Source: Rothia aeria (GTDB lineage Bacteria > Actinomycetota > Actinomycetes > Actinomycetales > Micrococcaceae). Taken from it: a stretch of DNA of 64,000 bases. The notes beneath the pieces were generated by a model. That model was not told the DNA's origin and made no database searches. It was given only the letters and a program-made list of their open reading frames with translations. The position numbers and the translations under genes are program-made. This document shows positions 28,575-36,800 of the stretch, one piece after another (positions within the stretch are counted from its first letter, which is position 1; each line of letters opens with the position of its first letter). The stretch covers positions 310,001 through 374,000 of the forward strand of contig AP017895.1 of assembly GCA_002355935.1 (NCBI GenBank), written 5' to 3'.

Positions 28575-28601
28575 ACGCCCGCAAAATGCACTTTTAGTAC
28601 T

Positions 28602-29651
28602 GTGAAGGAAACACCCTTGAAAAATTCTATTTTTAGCATAAATACTGGTCAGAAGGTTATTTCAGCTGCCCTTAGTGCCGCCCTACTGGTTTCGGCTGGT
28701 GGTGTTGCCCATGCCGACCCGTCACCGGCGGCCGCCTCGTCAAGACCGAGTGGGGATAACCTCAGCAAAGAGCAGAAGGCTCTGCAGCAGACGCTCTCAC
28801 CCGAGCAGCCGGTGGGCACGGGACGCACCGAAATTTCGAGCGGGCATGTTGATATGGGTCCGCGTTTTACCGACGGTAAGTTTCAGCTCATGATCCATGA
28901 CGATCATGCCGCTACACCCATCTGGCGCAGCGTGGACGATGTACTGTACCGCGGCTCCGATGCGGCCCTTCGCCAGGTTCCTGATGATGACCGGTATTCG
29001 TTTGTGGGTGCACGGCCCGGCGAACAGGTGTATGTGATTCCGCAGACCGAGACGAAGGGGGTTGTCTGGCCTGGCTGGACCACTCAGGACCCGGGGCTTG
29101 TGCAGAAAACCCCGCGCGGGGTCACCCTCACCCTAGAGCAGGTTCAGGGGCCGGGGCAGTTCACACTGTACCTGGAGAACGGGAACTTCTCGAAACCGCA
29201 GGTTTTGTGGGATTCGTCCAAACACGAGCCGCAGGATATATGGGTTGAGAAGAACACGCACACCCACGCCAATTGGGTGTTTACCAAGCCCGGCGCCTAT
29301 CTGCTGAAGGTGACGGCCCGTGCGGAGCTTGCGGATGGTTCGGTTGTTTCCGATACCCGCTATATGAAGTTCGCCATCGGGGATTCGGTGACTGCGGACG
29401 AGGTGTACGCTCTGGCGCAGCAGGCCACGGATCAGGCACCGGCGGGCGAATCGGAGGGCGCGCACTCTGCGGCTGCTTCCGATAGTCCGGGGGCCTCATC
29501 CGGCGGGTTCCCTGTCCTGCCGGTGGCGCTCGGCGCGGGGGCTGTGGCGGTGCTTGCCGCAGCGGGCCTCGTCATGATGCGCCGCAATAAGGCCGCGCAG
29601 GCGCAGGCCGAGCGCATCACGGCGAGCGGAAAGGGCACGCGGGATGAGTAA
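28602..29651 (+). CDS. Membrane-anchored choice-of-anchor M surface protein
   Basis: The 349-residue ORF opens with GTG at 28602. A TTG at 28617 has AAGGAA at the proper distance and begins the signal peptide (MKNSIFSINT...), so it may be the true start. There is one P_ac_wall_rpt-like domain (about residues 65-245; 'SGHVDMGPRFTDGKF', 'HANWVFTKPGAYLLKV'). A membrane helix and cytosolic basic tail follow, without a sortase motif. It sits between the binding protein and ATPase genes and overlaps the latter by 8 bases. It is probably the membrane-proximal receptor of the system. Confidence 0.8.
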   Translation: MKETPLKNSIFSINTGQKVISAALSAALLVSAGGVAHADPSPAAASSRPSGDNLSKEQKALQQTLSPEQPVGTGRTEISSGHVDMGPRFTDGKFQLMIHDDHAATPIWRSVDDVLYRGSDAALRQVPDDDRYSFVGARPGEQVYVIPQTETKGVVWPGWTTQDPGLVQKTPRGVTLTLEQVQGPGQFTLYLENGNFSKPQVLWDSSKHEPQDIWVEKNTHTHANWVFTKPGAYLLKVTARAELADGSVVSDTRYMKFAIGDSVTADEVYALAQQATDQAPAGESEGAHSAAASDSPGASSGGFPVLPVALGAGAVAVLAAAGLVMMRRNKAAQAQAERITASGKGTRDE

Positions 29652-30564
29652 AGGTACCACCGTGCTAGGCTCCAAAAACGACCCCGCGCCGGGGAGTGAA
29701 AATCCGACGCTGAGCATCCAGAACCTCTATGCGGGGTACGGGCGGCGGGCGGTACTGCGGGACTTTTCGCTCACCCTGAACCCCGGCGAATTTGTGGGTC
29801 TTCTCGGGGCGAACGGTGCCGGAAAAACCACGCTGTTACGTGCCATTATGGGGCTGCTGCATCCTGCCTCGGGGAGCATTCGGGTGCTGGGCAGTACTGC
29901 GCGCACCGCGCGGGCGCGCATCGGCTATGTGCCGCAGAAGCACCAGTTTCAGTGGGATTTCCCGATCACCGTCAAGGATGCGGTCATGACCGGGCGAACC
30001 CGCGAGATCGGCTGGTTTCGTCGCCCTAAAACCGCTGATTGGGTCAAGGTTTTTCACGCCCTAGAACGCACGGATTTAATGCAGCTGAAGAACCGTCCCA
30101 TCGGAGAGCTTTCCGGCGGGCAGCGGCAACGGGTGCTTCTGGCGCGTGCCCTCGCGGTTGAACCGGCTCTTTTGCTTCTTGACGAACCCTTCACGGGGGT
30201 GGATGCGCCCACCCAGTCCGCGCTCACCGAACTGTACCGGCAGCTGGCGGGCGAGGGCGTGACGATTCTGATGTCTACCCACGATATTGTGGCGGCACGG
30301 GAGTCTTGTTCGCGGCTGTGCGGGGTGCGCGGTTCCTTGAGTTTGGACGGCAAAGCCGAGGATTTTTCACCGCATCAGCTTTACGCCTGGGTGCACGGGC
30401 ACGAACTTGAGGGCGAGGGTGAAAGCACAGGTAAAGGCGGAAGCGCGGGCACAAGCCCATCGCCCGAGATACTTGTACCGGGCGCAGGCGGCGACTCGAC
30501 CAGCAGCACCCGGCAGGGGCATCCTACCAGTCATCGTGTAACCCCGCAGGAGGCAGCAGCATGA
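29644..30564 (+). CDS. Anchored repeat-type ABC transporter ATP-binding subunit (TIGR03771 type)
   Basis: This is an ABC ATPase of the zinc/manganese (ZnuC/MntA-like) class. Walker A 'GANGAGKTT' lies near residues 58-66, the Q-loop near 'VPQKHQFQWDF', the signature 'LSGGQRQR' near 155, Walker B 'LLLLDEP' near 178 and the H-loop 'STHD' near 212. The last 60 residues are an acidic, Gly/Ser-rich extension not needed for the fold. The gene overlaps its neighbours on both sides (8 and 4 bases), so translation is coupled with the permease. Confidence 0.9.
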   Translation: MSKGTTVLGSKNDPAPGSENPTLSIQNLYAGYGRRAVLRDFSLTLNPGEFVGLLGANGAGKTTLLRAIMGLLHPASGSIRVLGSTARTARARIGYVPQKHQFQWDFPITVKDAVMTGRTREIGWFRRPKTADWVKVFHALERTDLMQLKNRPIGELSGGQRQRVLLARALAVEPALLLLDEPFTGVDAPTQSALTELYRQLAGEGVTILMSTHDIVAARESCSRLCGVRGSLSLDGKAEDFSPHQLYAWVHGHELEGEGESTGKGGSAGTSPSPEILVPGAGGDSTSSTRQGHPTSHRVTPQEAAA

Positions 30565-31433
30565 TTACCCCCCTCGATTTTCTGTTTGACCTTTTCAACC
30601 CTTCCCTGGCGTTTCTGCCGCGCGCCCTCGCCGCAGTGACGCTGGCTTCTTTGGTGACGGGCGTGGTGGGGTGCCATGTGATGATGCGCGGCATGGTTTT
30701 TATTGGCGATGCGGTTGCCCACTCGGTGTTTCCCGGCTTGGCGGTTGCGTTCGTTATCGGCGGCAACCTGGTGTTCGGGGGCTTGATCGCGGGCGTTATC
30801 ACGGCGGTTTTGGTGGCTATTTTCAGCCAGAACCAGAAGCTGCGAGAAGATTCGGTGATCGGTATTTTCTTTGCCGGTTCGTTCGCGTTGGGTATTGTGA
30901 TTATTTCGCTGGCGCCGGGGTATTCGGGGTCGATTCAGGATTTCCTGTTCGGTTCGATTGTGGGGGTTTCACGCGGCGATATTGCCCAGGCGGCGGCTAT
31001 GTCCGCCGGGATTCTGCTGCTTCTGTGGCTGTTTCATCGGCAGCTGGTGACGGTGAGCCTGGACCGTGAAAGTGCACGCGCGTTAGGGTTGCCGGTGCTG
31101 TTGCTGGATATTCTGTTGTATGTGCTCGTGACGGTTTCCGTGGTGATTTCTTTGCAGACGCTCGGGAATGTGCTGGTGCTTGCGCTCATTGTGGTTCCGG
31201 CCAGCGCATCGCGGCTCGCATGCCGCCGTTTAGGCACTATGATGCTGTTCTCACCGGTTTTCGGCGTGCTGTGTTCGACGGCGGGGCTGTACTTCTCGTG
31301 GGCGTTTAACCTGCCGACTGGCGGCACGATTGTGCTGACGATGGTCGCCGCTTTCGTGCTGGTGTGGGCGTTCACCTGGATGCACCAGCGAGTCAGACGC
31401 ATTCCTGAGACCGCCCATTCCCTGCCGGTTTAG
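30561..31433 (+). CDS. Anchored repeat-type ABC transporter permease (TIGR03770 type)
   Basis: This ABC-3 family permease of 290 residues has about eight membrane helices. It has the family's 'GDAVAHSVFPGLAVAF' loop and the coupling-helix region 'DRESARALGLP'. It starts at ATGA overlapping the ATPase stop and ends the operon. With the ATPase and the ZnuA-like lipoprotein it forms the importer in the membrane. ABC-3 permeases carry Zn2+, Mn2+ or Fe2+. Confidence 0.9.
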   Translation: MITPLDFLFDLFNPSLAFLPRALAAVTLASLVTGVVGCHVMMRGMVFIGDAVAHSVFPGLAVAFVIGGNLVFGGLIAGVITAVLVAIFSQNQKLREDSVIGIFFAGSFALGIVIISLAPGYSGSIQDFLFGSIVGVSRGDIAQAAAMSAGILLLLWLFHRQLVTVSLDRESARALGLPVLLLDILLYVLVTVSVVISLQTLGNVLVLALIVVPASASRLACRRLGTMMLFSPVFGVLCSTAGLYFSWAFNLPTGGTIVLTMVAAFVLVWAFTWMHQRVRRIPETAHSLPV

Positions 31434-31470
31434 GATTTGCCGCGCCCGTCTCAAGGCTCTCACCGTCGTA

Positions 31471-32148
31471 CTAGGTCAGTGAGAAATAGTCTGCGATAAC
31501 ATCCCACCGGCGTCGCAGCACGTGCTGATCCGCGAAGAGCGTGGCGTCGCGGTCGGTAAGATGTGCGTGCACGTTCCGGTAGAGTTCATCGCGCAGGTCG
31601 TTCATCGTGTTTACGGACAAATACCCGAGCACATCCGGCAGCACGGTATCGAGGCGCTGCTGCTGCAGCTCCTGCCCGGTAAGCGCCACATAGTCCGCCA
31701 GATCAAAGGTTTCCATGAACCGATGAGCGGCGGTGCTGAAACAAGTGAATGCTTCTATATTGAGCGTCCCATCGGGCCTCAGGTAAGTCATTCTCGCTTC
31801 GTGATCTACAAATTCGTGGTAGCGGGGGTGGCCAACGCTTATAAAGTACAGATCGCCGTCATGCGGGGAGGGCACAGATTTAAGAGGCTGATCGAGGTGT
31901 GCCGATATTTTTCGCAGGGTTTTACGCCATTTTTTAGACATCACATAAAACGCCGGGATACCGCTGTAGTTCCCCGGCGTATGGTTGAATGTTGCGTAGA
32001 GAAAAGCAGCCCGAAATATGAGGTCTTCACCGTATTCTTGGATGAATACGGGCTGATTTTTGCGTGGTTTCGACCAGCCCAGTGAGCCCAGGTGCTCGCG
32101 GAATGCTTCACCGCTGGAAACATCCCGGTATGTGTAGTTGTCCGCCAT
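31471..32148 (-). CDS. Hypothetical soluble protein
   Basis: About 225 residues from the ATG at 32148, which has GGGGGA six bases upstream. The frame can extend to 32184. It has no membrane segment. Conserved-looking stretches are 'YGEDLIFRAAFLYATFNHTP', 'HPRYHEFVDHEARMTYLRPDG' and the C-terminal 'RWDVIADYFSLT'. No family was recognised. It converges on the transporter operon and stands alone, with 285 gene-free bases upstream (32185-32469) that show nothing distinctive. Confidence 0.7.
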   Translation of the reverse strand: MADNYTYRDVSSGEAFREHLGSLGWSKPRKNQPVFIQEYGEDLIFRAAFLYATFNHTPGNYSGIPAFYVMSKKWRKTLRKISAHLDQPLKSVPSPHDGDLYFISVGHPRYHEFVDHEARMTYLRPDGTLNIEAFTCFSTAAHRFMETFDLADYVALTGQELQQQRLDTVLPDVLGYLSVNTMNDLRDELYRNVHAHLTDRDATLFADQHVLRRRWDVIADYFSLT

Positions 32149-32469
32149 GCTATCCCCCATATACAGCCTATTTTTAGCAACCACCCTACCATTTGCGAGC
32201 GCGTGGCCCTGCGTTTATCGTCGTGTTTTTCTGCCGCCTATGAGGGATTTTACCGGCATCAGAGCGCCTACTGAGGGGAGATGCAGCATTAAAACACTAC
32301 AAGGCTTTAAAACACGTAAGCCTGTGTCCGACAACAATTACAAAGATAGTAAGAAGTGTTGTGGTGCTGATGTCGCTGCATTATGATCCTGATTGGCAAT
32401 CCTGGTGAGAAAACCCTAGTGTTAGTATAGCCAAAAGTTGCAACATATAATCAGCAACCTTAGCGGATG

Positions 32470-32904
32470 CTAATGTTTTTGAAGAAATGCTTCAATGTCG
32501 TCACAGAGCTTAGGCTCTGGATAATCACTATTAATCAGCGCCTCCAGACCCACTGGTACACGTTGTTCTTTATCTGGCTCTTCTAACATCAGATAGGTTG
32601 CCAAGGCAATTGTCTGCACCTCCAATACCTTACCTGAATTAGGATCTTGGTTTGCCTCCATCTCATCAAGCTGGTCAGAATACTTAGCCATCAACTGCTC
32701 ACTCTCCTGAAATTTATCAGCAGTTTCGGCATCAGCCAGAGTCAAATGTTCGACAAACTCATAAACATCTTTTGCATCCCATCCAGTCACATCAAGGATC
32801 TCCAAGCATTTGCCTTTATAAAATGCCAGACCAAGCCCTTTTGCCAAAAGCTCATTGATGAGATTGTTGGAGCGTTCGCCCAACTGATCACGATATACAC
32901 TCAT
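32470..32904 (-). CDS. Acidic small protein, probable immunity protein for the adjacent RHS-type toxin
   Basis: The ATG at 32904 with AAGGAG nine bases upstream (MSVYRDQLGE) is preferred to the ORF start at 32949. The 144-residue product is acidic and all-helical in appearance ('FVEHLTLADAETADKFQ', 'CDDIEAFLQKH'). It follows the toxin-tip gene after 64 bases, on the same strand. In polymorphic toxin loci that position belongs to the immunity gene. No immunity family was recognised. Confidence 0.65.
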   Translation of the reverse strand: MSVYRDQLGERSNNLINELLAKGLGLAFYKGKCLEILDVTGWDAKDVYEFVEHLTLADAETADKFQESEQLMAKYSDQLDEMEANQDPNSGKVLEVQTIALATYLMLEEPDKEQRVPVGLEALINSDYPEPKLCDDIEAFLQKH

Positions 32905-32968
32905 CTTATTCTTCTCCTTACATTGCCCCCACAAGCGGGGTAACAACATTTACATTTTCCACCAATGA

Positions 32969-33700
32969 TTAACAGACGTCTTTACACACACCACGTGATG
33001 CAGCCAACTTATTAATCGACAAATTATTGGCTTTGCAATAATTAACTAGTGGCTCTTCAGCATGAGCGTTTCTTCCAACCACCCCTTCTGTTATTTGGCT
33101 TCTCACTGCAACAACATCATCTGGCAGATGCCGACGTATATCATTACGCAAGATCGCTCCATCACGACCATTGGAGGCTGCAAGGATTGTTTTGTTTCCT
33201 GCGCTGTCAGTGACTTCAGCCATAGCAAGTGCACCATAACGTCGAGCACCATCACCTGCGTTGTCCATTACCCCAACAACTTTTTGTTGCAAATCGTCTG
33301 TGGAGTTTCTGATAGCATCAGTGATTGGGTGCGCTTTCAATCCTAGCGCATCAACCCATGTCAAAGGATTAGCGACATACCCCTGCGCAGTCCCCACATT
33401 CGACCCCACACCCAACGGATCCTGGGCACCATACACACCACCGGCAGGATCATAAAACCTAAACCGGTTATACACCCACCCAGACTCTTGATCCTCATAC
33501 TGACCAGCAAACAATACCGGGGAATCCACACCCGACCATTGACGCCTGCCAAACAAAGACTGAGTCACATGACCCGCCACACTCCCCTGCTCAGCATCAA
33601 TCAACTCCTGCGGGGCACCAGCAAGAACCCACATACGCCCAGCTAGAACATACTCACCCCCCTGATCAGGCACTCGCAGTGTGACAAAGTGTCTTGACAT
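32969..33700 (-). CDS. Orphan RHS C-terminal module with a deaminase-like toxin tip
   Basis: Residues 1-115 are the end of an RHS core: 'GQYEDQESGWVYNRFRFYDPAGGVYGAQDPLGV' followed by 'NPLTWVDALGL', the usual junction with the variable toxin. The tip (about 120-243) ends with 'NAHAEEPLVNYCK' and 'AASRGVCKDVC', resembling the HAE and S-R-x-x-C-x-x-C motifs of toxin-class nucleoside/nucleic-acid deaminases. The second Cys is spaced by three residues, not two, and the protein stops there. The N-terminal RHS part is missing, so it is a displaced cassette that needs recombination with a full RHS gene, or a remnant. Confidence 0.7.
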   Translation of the reverse strand: MSRHFVTLRVPDQGGEYVLAGRMWVLAGAPQELIDAEQGSVAGHVTQSLFGRRQWSGVDSPVLFAGQYEDQESGWVYNRFRFYDPAGGVYGAQDPLGVGSNVGTAQGYVANPLTWVDALGLKAHPITDAIRNSTDDLQQKVVGVMDNAGDGARRYGALAMAEVTDSAGNKTILAASNGRDGAILRNDIRRHLPDDVVAVRSQITEGVVGRNAHAEEPLVNYCKANNLSINKLAASRGVCKDVC

Positions 33701-34105
33701 CGCGCCGCAAACACCTGCTAGGATAGGCTGAGCTTAGTTTTTGTCATAACATCACTAAGCACGGTGGGCGGGTTTCCGGACCTGTTTCCCGGCGGCATGG
33801 GACGGTGTTTTGCACGGTACCTGCTGGTCCGGTTTCTCCGAACATTTTTAGTAATAAAATAAAGACACACACAATATTTTGAAACGGAATATGCTCACAT
33901 ATCTTATAAGGAGCATTTCTTTAAAGATTTCTGTCCCAATGATCCCCAATTATTTCCTTTTTCTTCAGGGGTGAACTGTGCGTATTCCGTTGTCTTGACT
34001 GTTTTTCGCGTCCGTGCGGCCCTTCCAACCCTTCCTTCTGACCGCGCGCTGTAGCTGAGGCGAAAAACCCTTAAATGACGCAAATATATTAGAAAGGAAG
34101 AGAAC
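33701..34105. other. Gene-free region with a large potential hairpin
   Basis: No credible gene. Arms CCGGACC (about 33777) and GGTCCGG (about 33828) can pair across a GC-rich loop. Bases 33840-34080 are AT-rich and should contain the carbonic anhydrase promoter. AGAAAGGAAGAG lies just before the 34106 start. Confidence 0.4.
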
Positions 34106-34777
34106 ATGAGCCGGTCATACGAGGTTATTTTTGAGAATAACCAGAAGTGGATTGACGCTAAAAAGCAGCGCCAGCCCGACTATTTCAAAGAGTTAGCCGA
34201 CGGGCAGAACCCCGATTTTCTGTACATTGGGTGCTCCGATAGCCGCGTGTCGGCGGAGGGCCTGATGGGTCTTGAGCCGGGTGAGGTGTTTGTGCACCGT
34301 AACGTCGCTAACCTGGTGCACGGGCTGGATATGAACGCCGGTTCCGCTATTGAGTACGCGGTCTCGCACCTGAAGGTTGAGCACATTATTATCTGCGGTC
34401 ACTATAACTGCGGCGGCGTTAAGGCGGCGATGACAGCCGAGGATTTGGGGGCAATGAACCCGTGGCTGCGCAATATCCGTGACGTGTACCGTCTGCACCG
34501 CGAAGAGCTGGATGCGATCACTGATGAGCGTCAGCGCTATGACCGTCTGGTTGAGCTAAATGTGCAGGAGCAGTGCCTGAACGTGATTAAGATGGCGTGC
34601 GTGCAGGAACGCTACCTGCTGGATGGTTACCCGATTGTGCACGGCTGGGTGTTCGATATGCGCACGGGCCGTCTGATCGATTTGGATATCGATTTTGAGA
34701 ATATTCTGGCTGATATCCAGAGCATTTATAACCTGACCGATTCTGAGTGGGTGGTGAACGCGCGTAAGGAATCCTAA
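34106..34777 (+). CDS. Beta-class carbonic anhydrase
   Basis: The enzyme interconverts CO2 and bicarbonate in the cytosol. Zinc ligands are visible: Cys43 with Asp45-Ser-Arg47 ('GCSDSR'), His99 and Cys102 ('GHYNCGG'). Length, 223 residues, is typical. AGAAAGGAAGAG precedes the ATG. The SulP-type transporter gene follows 126 bases later on the same strand. The pair suggests combined bicarbonate or CO2 supply and pH control. Confidence 0.95.
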   Translation: MSRSYEVIFENNQKWIDAKKQRQPDYFKELADGQNPDFLYIGCSDSRVSAEGLMGLEPGEVFVHRNVANLVHGLDMNAGSAIEYAVSHLKVEHIIICGHYNCGGVKAAMTAEDLGAMNPWLRNIRDVYRLHREELDAITDERQRYDRLVELNVQEQCLNVIKMACVQERYLLDGYPIVHGWVFDMRTGRLIDLDIDFENILADIQSIYNLTDSEWVVNARKES

Positions 34778-34903
34778 TAGGGCCACTGCTGCGGCCGGGC
34801 GTGAACACCTTATTAACGCGCACGATTATTTTCCGCTGTGCACTGCGGGAGTGTACGGCACGCATCACAACACACAGACAACACATATGAGGAGTATCGG
34901 TTT

Positions 34904-36475
34904 ATGGTTAATCAGCCTGTCGAAAAGCTGCCTGTGGGCAGCTTATTAAAGGCCAACTTCGCTTCGGGGTTGGTGGTTTTCTTGGTGGCTCTGCCACTGT
35001 GTTTGGGTATTGCCCTGGCATCTGGGGCACCGCCGCTGTCGGGGATTATTTCGGGTATTGTCGGCGGTATCGTCATCGGGTTCTTGAGCACCTCGAACAT
35101 TAGTGTTTCCGGTCCTGCGGCGGGTCTGGCGGCGATCGTTCTTGAGTCGATTACCAGCTTGGGCGCGTTCGAGCTGTTCCTCTGCGCGGGCCTCATTGCG
35201 GGTGCTATACAGCTTGCCCTGGGCTTCCTGCGCGTGGGCAGTATCGCCGAATATATTCCGCTTGCCGTCATTGAGGGTATGCTGGCGGGCATCGGCGTTA
35301 TTATCATCATTAATCAGCTTCCGTTGGCGTTCGGCAGCGATTTGAAGCTGCGGGAAGACGGCCTGAACGTGTTTGCTGACCTTCACCTCGGGTCGATTCT
35401 GGTGACGGTTGTGTCCCTCATCATCCTGATTTCTTGGGATAAAATCCCCGGTTTGAAAAACATTAAGCTTCTGCCCGCCGCACTGGTGGCGGTTGCCGTG
35501 GGTATTTTCATGAACTGGATATTTGTGACCTCCAATAGCGGCCTGGCAATTCCGAATAATCAGCTGGTTCAGCTTCCTGTGCCGAAGTCGTGGGGCGATA
35601 TGGTTGGTTTGGCGACTTTCCCGAATATTTCGGGGTTCTTGGACTCGCACGTGTGGATTACCGGTATCACGATCGCTATTGTGGCCTCGATTGAAACTCT
35701 GCTTTCTATTGAGGCAGCCGACCGCCTGGATGTGCACCGCCGTATCACCGACACCAACCGCGAGCTGCGTGCGCAGGGCGTGGGTAATATGGTGTGCTCC
35801 ACTATTGGCGGGCTGCCGGTGACGTCGGTGGTGGTGCGTTCGTCTGCGAATGCGAACGCGGGTGCAACCCATAAGCTCTCCGCCATTATTCACGGTGTGC
35901 TGCTGCTGGTGTGCGTGCTGGCCATTCCGTTCGTACTGAACCTGATTCCGCTAGCGACTCTCGCCGCCGTGCTGCTGGTGGTGGGGTATAAGCTGGCGAG
36001 CCCGAAGACCATCTTCCACTTCTGGCGCAAGGGCCTGTACCAGTTCATCCCGTTCGCGGCCACGCTGGTCGCCGTGGTCGTATTTGACCTGCTGGAGGGT
36101 GTGGGTATTGGCCTGGCAATCAGCATTTTCTTTGTGCTGCAGGGCAATATGAAGCGCGCCTACTACCTCAGCCGTGAGGAGCTGGCGGAGGCCGACGAAA
36201 TCACGCTGGATTTGGCGGAAGAAGTATCGTTCCTGAACAAGGCGGCTATTAAGAAGACGCTGAAGAATATTCGCCCCGGCTCGAAGATCACGATTAATGC
36301 CGAGAACTCTTCGTATATCGCCAGTGATGTGCTGGAGCTGATTGAGGACTTCTCCAATGTTTATGCGAAGGAGAACGATATTGAGGTGGTGCTCAAGGGC
36401 TTCAAGTCGGATTATCACGATGCGGAGCGTGACCGCCACAGCCACGTGAAAGTGGGGCACGCCGCAAGTATCTAA
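34904..36475 (+). CDS. SulP-family anion transporter (probable bicarbonate transporter)
   Basis: The ATG at 34904 has GAGGAG upstream. The longer frame from 34838 lacks an obvious ribosome-binding site. Ten to twelve membrane helices fill residues 15-430, with 'ISVSGPAAGLAAIV' matching the SulP anion-binding segment and 'VASIETLLSIEAADRLD' the second repeat. The C-terminal 80 residues form a STAS-like domain. Members paired with carbonic anhydrase commonly carry bicarbonate, so bicarbonate rather than sulfate is the favoured substrate. That preference is inferred from context. Confidence 0.88.
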   Translation: MVNQPVEKLPVGSLLKANFASGLVVFLVALPLCLGIALASGAPPLSGIISGIVGGIVIGFLSTSNISVSGPAAGLAAIVLESITSLGAFELFLCAGLIAGAIQLALGFLRVGSIAEYIPLAVIEGMLAGIGVIIIINQLPLAFGSDLKLREDGLNVFADLHLGSILVTVVSLIILISWDKIPGLKNIKLLPAALVAVAVGIFMNWIFVTSNSGLAIPNNQLVQLPVPKSWGDMVGLATFPNISGFLDSHVWITGITIAIVASIETLLSIEAADRLDVHRRITDTNRELRAQGVGNMVCSTIGGLPVTSVVVRSSANANAGATHKLSAIIHGVLLLVCVLAIPFVLNLIPLATLAAVLLVVGYKLASPKTIFHFWRKGLYQFIPFAATLVAVVVFDLLEGVGIGLAISIFFVLQGNMKRAYYLSREELAEADEITLDLAEEVSFLNKAAIKKTLKNIRPGSKITINAENSSYIASDVLELIEDFSNVYAKENDIEVVLKGFKSDYHDAERDRHSHVKVGHAASI

Positions 36476-36526
36476 GCGATAAGGCGGGCGGTACCCGTGC
36501 CGTATCGCTCCCCCTCGTGTGTATAC

Positions 36527-36599
36527 GCGAGAAGCGGGTTTTTGGCCGGAAAGGTGAGAAAATATCACCCTCTTGGTCAAAAATCCGCTTCTCGCTTTT
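36527..36599 (+). terminator. Rho-independent terminator of the carbonic anhydrase-SulP pair
   Basis: GCGAGAAGCGG and a following TTTTTGG pair with CCAAAAA-like and CCGCTTCTCGC arms around an inner GGTGA...TCACC stem, followed by TTTT at 36596. Confidence 0.8.
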
Positions 36600-36710
36600 A
36601 AACCTGGCTTAATAATGTACCGCCACCGCCTCTTACAGTCACCACAACCTTAAATGTAATCTGCGTAACATCTAGGCAGCTGAGGTGTTTTAGTGTTTAA
36701 TAGACATATA

Positions 36711-36734
36711 ACTTATAAACATATATTTATAAGT
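36711..36734. promoter_or_regulatory. Palindromic operator candidate upstream of the alcohol dehydrogenase
   Basis: A perfect 9-bp dyad ACTTATAAA - CATATA - TTTATAAGT lies 67 bases before the start codon, within an AT-rich promoter region. It probably binds a dimeric repressor or activator. It could alternatively contain the -10 region. Confidence 0.5.
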
Positions 36735-36800
36735 TTATAGGAGTGGTGATGACATTATCACCGCCGCTCCCCCTCCATAGAACTCAACGAAGGAGTCATT

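Noticed and set aside
33904-34107. A minus-strand ORF upstream of carbonic anhydrase
   Set aside because: It occupies the promoter region of the plus-strand gene, lacks a ribosome-binding site and has no family resemblance.
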